The position numbers and the translations under genes were made by a program. The notes below the pieces were generated by a model, which had not been told where the DNA came from, did not search any database, and saw nothing but the letters and a program-made list of their open reading frames with translations. From assembly GCA_028671895.1 (NCBI GenBank), contig CM053810.1, forward strand, positions 32,343,501 through 32,407,500: 64,000 nucleotides of DNA, in the 5' to 3' direction. Positions 56,929-64,000 of the stretch are shown in pieces; the first letter of the stretch is position 1, and each line of letters begins with the position of its first letter. The stretch comes from Oenanthe sinensis (lineage: Eukaryota; Streptophyta; Magnoliopsida; Apiales; Apiaceae).

Positions 56929-59900
56929 TGTAACGCCCCCAAATCCGGGGTCTGGGATTTGAGTCGTCACGTCATCATCCAATCATTTAAATCCTGCAAT
57001 ACTCAACAATTCAACAAAAGCACATCATAGACCCCTCTCTCTCACACATACAAGTTATAGCCTTAGAAACGATATACAACAAGTACCATTAGTTATTACA
57101 AACCAAATGTACTTAACCAGGATCTCACGTTATCAACGATAACCTCTACATAAAGTGACATTAATAACTAGATCAATATTGTAACCTATCCACTTACTTC
57201 TGCGGAATAGTTCTGAACCGAACCACCTCAAAGGTGAATCTCTTACTTCTTTTCCTTGAAGTATGGAGTCAATCGAACGCATTATCACTTTCTCTGAAAA
57301 TTTTAATATAAAGCAAGAATGAGCGAAAGAATGCTCAGTAAATTATCCACCCAATTATCTATGCGACTCTCATCCAAGAACATGACAATCACTACTATCT
57401 CAATAGTATAACATAGGTTACCGGTATAGGGTAAGCATAACAAAGTATCTCTTGACGATACATATAGTCAGAGTTTTCTATTAAAAGCATTTATACTAAA
57501 CATGAAGTTTAGAAGGATATAACCTGAATAATTTAGTTCATTATATAAAATAAGACACTATTAAATATAGTGTTACCACTCTTTCATACTTCCTCTGAAG
57601 CTTTTGAAATAGAACCCAATGAACTATTTAAGTTCACAGTTTTGAAATAATATATCAGTAACTTAGCAAAATAGCATCAACTATAACTTTGCTAAACTCT
57701 CATAATATAATGAGTACACAGTTCAAGATACTGCAATAATAGTTGCTTCTCAACATAAGCAAATCAAATCACTTTGAACCATACCACTTGTAAGGTTTAA
57801 ATCCAGTAAAACATTTTGAGGATTTATAAACTGTTTGGTGTACCTCATGTACCCACTTAAGTTTTCAAAATAACTTTATGTCAAAACATCTCAACTGACC
57901 TGTTGTGTTGTGATATATATAAAGAAATCAAGAGTGAGCAATATAGCTCATCAAGAACATATATAACTGTAAATATACTCTTTTTAAACATCGTTTAAAA
58001 CTGCAATATTATGCACACTTTACGTACTCTACGAGTTTGCAAAATAAACTTTTTGTCAAAGTAGTTTGAATGAGTACGAGGATCTCAACATATCAACCAC
58101 TCGGTAAATCAGCTCATAGGCTTTCATTACGATGTTGCAGCACAATTCCAATTGGAAGATGGGACTGTATCCGGAGCCTTTCACCACGCTGCTACCGCAC
58201 ATACACGATGATCAGTCGCAACCTACGGCAGCTCTCATTGTTTCTCTACATATAGAAGGGGGAGCCGACGGAAATACCTCCGACCTTGGTAATCACCCTA
58301 GACCTCATATGGGCCAAAGTGCTGGACCGTGCGTCACTCGGCCTCTTACGCTGTATCTCCTAGTCCACTGGAATAATCTATAAACCTGGAACAGGAATTT
58401 AATCCTAGTTCCCCAAGTATATCATACTTGTTAATAGATGAATCTATCTGACCTGGAGCCAGAATTAAATCATGGTTCCCCAAGTATATCATACTTGTTA
58501 ATAGATTCATATCTCGGAATGGAACAATCTATACACCTGGAACATGAATTTAATCCTAGTTCCCCAAGTATACAATACTTGTTAATAGATTTACCAAACT
58601 CCGAATAGGTACTGCCAAAAAATCGGGGCAGTCCTCTTACCACAAAGGTACATTGGCCTCCGCCAACTGATGTCCTTTATCAAGGATGAAAATCATTTAA
58701 AACCACGACCCGGGGTTTAGTCGGAAAACCTCTTACGATTTTGATAAGTTGAAAACTCTACCACAGTAGGTCAGTGATGTCAAAACACAACCGCTTTTGA
58801 GAAAGTAAATCACCTTTGACTCCCTTGACTGAGTTCCCTATTTTTGATAAGTCTGAGAATATTTTATTCTTATTAAAAGAATAAAATAGAATATAAATAG
58901 ATATTAGGGAACCCTCACTATATTTAAATAAATTTTCTGAAGGTCAGAAAATATTTTAAATAATTATTAAAGACCTTCAATAATTTTTAAATCAATTTAA
59001 AATATTTAATAAATATTCAACTAATATTTATTAATTAATAAACTCCTTTTTAAATGAATATTCAGAATAATATTCATTAATTTAATAAATATTCAAATAA
59101 TATTTATTAACTCTATTTAATTCCTTTATCAAAGGAATATCAAAAATATATTTATTGAAATATTTATAATCGTTATTTTAAAATAATCTGTCTCCGGCAT
59201 CCCCCGGATTACAACAGTATTTAAAATAACCTTTCGACTCCCGGTCTACGTTTAAAATTACGAAAACCGCTCTACTCTTAGAGCTTCTATAAAACACTGG
59301 TATATATCTATAATACCCTTATAGCATATACACCAAAACATTTAACGATTACTCTAAATCGCAATTCAATCAGTTCGTAATTTAAATTAACAATTATATC
59401 ACAACAACAACAATTTTCAACAGAACAGTAGTATATCAAGTACAGGTTTCGAAAACTTGCATAAGCATAATTTAATTTCATATGCAACTCAAGAATATAA
59501 CTTTTTGAAAATAAAAGTATAAGGTTAGGAAAACTTGCATACATAGTGATACAAATGTCTTAATATGTAAAACATAGGGATAGAAAACTTGCCTGGAGTC
59601 CAAGATACGTTCTCAGAGTCCCACTCTTTCCAGGTTTTCTATCAATAGATATCATAATCCTGATTAGTAATCTTAATCACATCAACTACTTATATTACTA
59701 ATAAGTATAATCGCATCTTGAGTCCAGTTATGACAACTTCAATTTGTACTTAGTCATTTTACTTAACACTTATTTACCTGACATTCACCTCCTCGAGTCT
59801 ATCTCGACCGTTCATAAACCATCTCGTCAACGACTTTTAATCCAATCTTTTTACTCCAATACATAGTCGTGTTATTCCTCAACATCTTTCGTGTTTTAAC

Positions 59901-61957
59901 CGACTCAAAATTATCATTTTATCTTGGCCAAAGTGGCTCGTCAAAACAGTGCCCTAAGAGTTGACTTTCCTGAGAATTACTATTACGCGACTCGCACTCC
60001 AATATTTTTAATAAATCAGAAAATGCATAATTAAATGCGAAACCACCTCAAGCAACTCCTTGAGTATTTGAAATATTTATCAAAATATTTTGATTTGGAA
60101 CACATGAGTTTAACTTGGTGAAATGTATTTTACAAATCGAGTCAACTACGGAGTTTTGCTATTTGTACCGCTTTCACTAAAACGCTCATAACTTATTAAC
60201 CGTTAACTCAAACGACGCACCGTTTTTGCGTGCACGATCTAGAGAATGTCTAGAATATAATCCATCAAAAGTTTGGCCCTGGACAGATGACTCAGTTTTC
60301 CAAATTTACTGAAGAAGGCAGTAGCTTCCTGAATGAATAGTGCTTCGCACAACTTTGGCTCCGACATTTTTATAAAATCGAAATTTTAACATTTGCCCTT
60401 GAAATTTTGGAGAGGACTTATTAACTGACCAAATTACTTAACCTCAAAATTGCATGATTTTTGGAAACTGTTAAGGGGTCCGTTTATATTTACAAAGGGA
60501 GCAATTCGCAGCAGTTTGAACATTGTAGTCACCTCCACTAAAACTAGCTTTTCTCCTAAACCGTAAATCGGAATAATATGATTCAAGTGTCAAAACAAAC
60601 TATGAACCAAGATCTCAATAAACATGGTCAGTGGTGTCCAGAATTAATTTATTGACAGTTCGTAAATCTTGTTCAAAACTGGTCTATATGCAAACGGACA
60701 TTACGACGGCTATAAACGGAACGGTTTCCGAATTTAACTATGTTAATTTCATTAAACAACAACCCAATCCTCAAACTAATAAATTTAACCACAACATCAT
60801 TTCATCTTATTTACAATATCATCACCATCATCAATCTATAATATTCATCCAACAATATTCCTTCATTTACATCCAAACTCCTTAAATCAACATGTACTTA
60901 AACATAACTTAAACTCAAGCTTATAAATTAAAGTAAATCAAAGGGTGGGTGGTGTTTATACCTTCCTTGGATACTTAAACATACTAACAAGAGCTTGTAA
61001 GCCATAAGGGAGCCTTGATCTATGCTTATCATCTTTAAACTTGCAAGAGAAATCAAGAAACAAGTTAGTAAATTTTCGGAGTTACTATTTAGCCTCAACT
61101 TCTACAATTTATTTACCCAATCAACACACCTCCAAAAATTATGAAATTAAATACGTACCTACCCTAGGATGTATAGAAGGCCTGGGATTTTTCTTGGGAT
61201 TTTTAAGTATCCAAAAGTTGAAGAAATAAATTGTTGAATCTTCTGCCCTGACTTGCTCAGCAGAATGGTGAAATGAAGAACAAGGGGGAGAGAGCTTTTT
61301 GCTTTTCCCCTTTTTGTGTTGGCTGATTTTTGTGTTTGAATAAAGTGTATATGGCTGACATCTATCAAGAGATATGGCCTTGATGGATGTCAAGTACATC
61401 AAATAGTAACCAATGTATGGCTTGACAACTTGACCCTTAATTCATGGAACTATGTTTCCTTAACTTGGCTAGTTGCTTGATCACGTGGTTTGGTTTATTT
61501 CTAACCAATTCGGTTGCATGGTTATTGCATGGGACTTGTCTTTAGTCACTTATTATCCAACACTTAACCATTAATCCTCAACGTAAGTTCGATTAATTTC
61601 CAAAATCTTTTCGTCGTAGAAATTCCGTAACGTAAATCCTTAATATTGCAAATACTCTAATTCAATTATAATAATGAACTTTCTAAATTATAATCCTCTT
61701 GGTCACAACTTATATTATTCCTCGATACCTCGTAAATTATGAAACAATTAGTAAAAGCAAAAATCTTCGGATTCTGACGGCTTTTACATACACTCATTTT
61801 CTTCATACAACAATACCACATCTTTGGTTTTTCAATATTCCAACACTTACTAGTGTGGGCTAAAAAGTTTTTCATAATCCGTAGAATCACTATTCATCAG
61901 GGTCGTTTATAAATAATAATAATAAAAAAATTACGTCCAAAAATCCGGGTTATTACA
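56929..61957 (-). mobile_element. Element G: 5.0-kb solo LTR of a Ty3/gypsy-type element
   Basis: Runs from TGTAACGCCCCCAAATCCGG to CCGGGTTATTACA with GTCCT duplicated outside. On the minus strand it starts TGTAATAACCCGGATTTTTG, a start seen in gypsy LTRs. The two ends do not repeat each other, there is no primer site, polypurine tract or RT/integrase frame, so it is best read as one very long LTR left by LTR-LTR recombination. It contains a three-copy tandem repeat. A non-autonomous large retrotransposon derivative is the alternative. Confidence 0.7.
58385..58590. repeat. Three-copy repeat inside G
   Basis: Units of about 55 bases (58385-58439, 58452-58506, 58536-58590) share CCTGGAxCxxGAATT, GGTTCCCCAAGTATA or AGTTCCCCAAGTATA, and ATACTTGTTAATAGAT. 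They are spaced at 67 and 84 bases. Confidence 0.88.
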
Positions 61958-63400
61958 GTCCTGGTAGGCTGCTTCCTGATGTTAAAAAGTTGTGAAATCA
62001 AGATTGACATCAAATTCATCTTTATTCACTTCAACACCTCCATCAACCACCATATTGTTTGGAACTCCCCCTAACTAAGTGGCTTCTGCACCTCCTTGTT
62101 CTCCATCTCCCCCTGACTCCAAGCCTAACTCAGTGACAAGCTCCTGAACTAGTTTCTAAATCTATGATTTATCATGTGCATTCTTTATCTCTCTATTTTC
62201 CATCAGGGTCTCACATTGAAACCTCACTTATCCCTCACTCAGTGTGTGTGTGAAAGTGTTTATATTTCTCTCCTTTTACCTCCCAAGAAGAAATGGGGAG
62301 GCCCTCACTCTCTTTCTCTTCTTTTACCAGGCTGCAAGTCTGCATCTCCACTCCCTCATCGATAGATGAAAATCTGTCAAGTTGTGAACATTACTTGATA
62401 GATGATAAATATCAGTTTATTGGATATCCATTGAATGAGAAATATCAATTGATTGAGCAGGAATGGTTTCAAAAATAATATTTTAAATAAGGTTTGAGAG
62501 ATACACATGTTCTTTTAAAGTATTACCCTCAATTTGAAAAATAGGATAGAATATTCGCTTCTCCATGAGTTATATAAAAATGGAGAATTTGAAAATTCCT
62601 GATTGTCTATCAGAACATATTCTAAAGAAATGAGAGAAGAAACAATAGGAGTTAAAGGAAAATAGATAGATAATGAGTGGGGTTACATCCCCACATTTAC
62701 TTGAGATGCATCAAAATGAGAAGGTGAAGATTCAACTAGGGGCTAAGCAAGTGTGTGCATTTGACCCAGTGTATCAGTTATAGGTTTCTTCCTCCTTCTT
62801 TCAAAGGTATGAGGGGTCTTAGTAGGAGTTTTGGTTTCAGTGTCCCTTTTGTTTGTGTCACTGGTTGAAGACTCTTTTCAATATTGACATTTTTTAGAAG
62901 ATGCCAATAGGGATGTGGTAAGATCCTTTTGAACCTTTGTACCTTTTTGGGAGGATATAGTGTGGCTTAACTGGTTAGTCACACCTTCACTTGCATTATC
63001 CTTCAAGGTTCATAGATGTTACTCTGTTCCCTCACCAACTTGCTCCACTTGAACACTCTTCTCAAGTTTTCTCTTCTTGGATTTTTTAATAATAGGTTTT
63101 TGTGAACCTGTTGAAGTTGGCTTCTTAGATTTGGGGTTTGAAATTAGTTTTGGTAGGAGAGCTAGGATTAGTACTAACACTTTACATACTTGTAGAAGGC
63201 AAAGAAGATTGAGGTTGGGAAGAATAGAGAGTTAAAATGTTGACATGCACTACTTGCGGATATATCAAGGTTATCTTGGAATACAGGTTGATCTTGACAA
63301 GGTCCTTGAAGACCCTCTTATTCTGGATCTAGCACTCCAGTGTCTCTGCATCCTTGTCAATCTCCACTTCATTGACCAAGTGATTTTTTATGCACATAAT
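61958..63400 (-). pseudogene. Additional ORF of element F, middle part, and word copies
   Basis: Minus-strand reading from 63400: an open stretch with LECWIQNKRVFKDLVKINLY, then a Lys-rich patch (KPKSKKPTSTGSQKPIIKKS) near 63060-63130, similar in place and composition to the KKKKEKPVKK part of element A. Stops interrupt it throughout. Between 62355 and 62455 several copies of the element's ATCAATTGAT-type word appear. 61958-61962 is the right GTCCT duplication of G. Confidence 0.5.
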
Positions 63401-63545
63401 AAATAAATCTTACAAAATATACGTTGTTCTTTCTATCATCTTTGTTACTTAATATAGCAATTATTTCATTCAATATTAAAATGCTAGATTATTGTATCTA
63501 TCATACAAAATAGAATAAGTAAATTATTGCATGAAGGTGGTTATA
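63401..63545. other. Unassigned AT-rich segment between elements F and H
   Basis: 145 bases, AT-rich, no primer site next to the LTR that begins at 63546. It may be the decayed upstream part of F. Confidence 0.4.
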
Positions 63546-64000
63546 TGTTAGGTCCAAATTATCGTATAAGAGGGGGTTGAATATGATATGGGTAGTTTTT
63601 TGATTTGGTTCATGTTTATAGATCTATTCTTGGTGAGAAATAAATATAATAGTTATGATTCTAAACAACAAGAACAATCTTCTGGAATATACTTGTATTA
63701 TATAAACCCAAGGTTCTCCACTCTCACACAGATGTATGAGCTACAATGAATCTCACAACAAGAAATAAATATGAGCTTTAATGGTAGTGCGTATTTTCTC
63801 TGTCTCTCTCTCAGTTGTATCTATTTGTGTGTGTTGTGTTGTGATTACCTTCAAAATGAAAATACATTATATTTATATGTAGACTTTACAATAAAATGAA
63901 ATATAATTCTCTGTGTCGACATTTTCTTCTCCTATGTTGACTTGAGTTGACTTGTGGATATTCTTTTATGTGTCGAATAGTGTTTCCCTCTATTGGACTT
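63546..64000 (-). repeat. LTR H: end of a SIRE-type LTR, minus strand, running off the window
   Basis: On the minus strand the LTR ends TTCAACCCCCTCTTATACG then GACCTAACA, the classic SIRE-type 3' end. No primer site follows inside (left), so this is the outer edge of a 3' LTR whose element continues to the right. The distal 100 bases hold several TGTCGA/GTTGAC strings, perhaps the start of another word array. Confidence 0.75.

Larger units (their letters stand above)
54120..63400 (-). mobile_element. Element F: SIRE-like Ty1/copia element, minus strand, 3' half only
   Basis: On the minus strand: remnants of the additional ORF (63400-61963 and 56928-54845), polypurine tract (54841-54830), then an LTR that starts TGTTAG at 54829 and decays near 54120. 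Element G interrupts the ORF. gag and pol are not in the window; the 5' side ends near 63400. The ORF has a basic Lys patch followed by a coiled-coil and charged C-terminus, as in element A. Confidence 0.75.

Noticed and set aside
56929..61957. Intact two-LTR element
   Set aside because: The two ends do not repeat each other, and no primer site or pol frame is present.
62174..62478. Small plus-strand genes
   Set aside because: They lie in the decayed ORF of element F on the opposite strand and overlap a GTGTGTG run and the word copies; no motif.

Overview
This is nuclear DNA of a flowering plant, almost certainly a eudicot and possibly an asterid. The grounds are one host gene split into 14 exons with plant-style GT-AG introns, AT-rich intergenic DNA, and dense nested LTR retrotransposons with initiator-Met-tRNA primer sites. 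The extra ORF downstream of pol resembles ORFs I associate with asterid SIRE-type elements; that taxonomic hint is from memory.

Layout. 1-31.4 kb is a stack of Ty1/copia elements. Element C (minus, 17548-31437) is the oldest visible layer. Element A (plus, 32-17547) lies inside C's downstream ORF, and element D (minus, 18655-26406, 5-bp target duplication AGATG) lies in C's pol-distal spacer. Element A in turn carries family-B copies: an LTR end at 1-31 and element B (11088-16528) inside its 3' LTR. 31.4-32.4 kb is host or unassigned DNA with a possible orphan first exon. 32356-38772 is a Ty3/gypsy element E (minus, target duplication ATAGT). 39985-53660 is the one recognisable host gene, an EMB8/ABHD-type alpha/beta hydrolase on the minus strand, which I could join into an unbroken 514-residue reading frame. 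Its introns hold a Helitron-like element, two Stowaway-like MITEs, a hAT-like MITE and two SINE-like units. 54.1-63.4 kb is the 3' part of another copia element F (minus), split by a 5.0-kb solo LTR G (56929-61957, target duplication GTCCT). Another SIRE-type LTR, H, begins at 63546 and runs off the window.

How it works together. Only the hydrolase looks like a functioning host gene. Every transposon protein I read carries stops, frameshifts or deletions. Elements A, C and F share an unusual design: gag-pol, then a spacer, then a very long additional ORF before the polypurine tract and LTR.

The most striking pattern is that each of A, C and F is peppered with its own short word of about 9-12 nt, scattered at irregular spacing. 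In A it is in the 3' LTR and, inverted, in the spacer. In F it is in the LTR and downstream ORF. In C it is in the spacer and also inside gag, protease and the integrase-RT linker, where the copies I checked are read in one frame as Asn-Ser-(Asp/Glu). I know of no named feature type for this. It is my best candidate for something undescribed.
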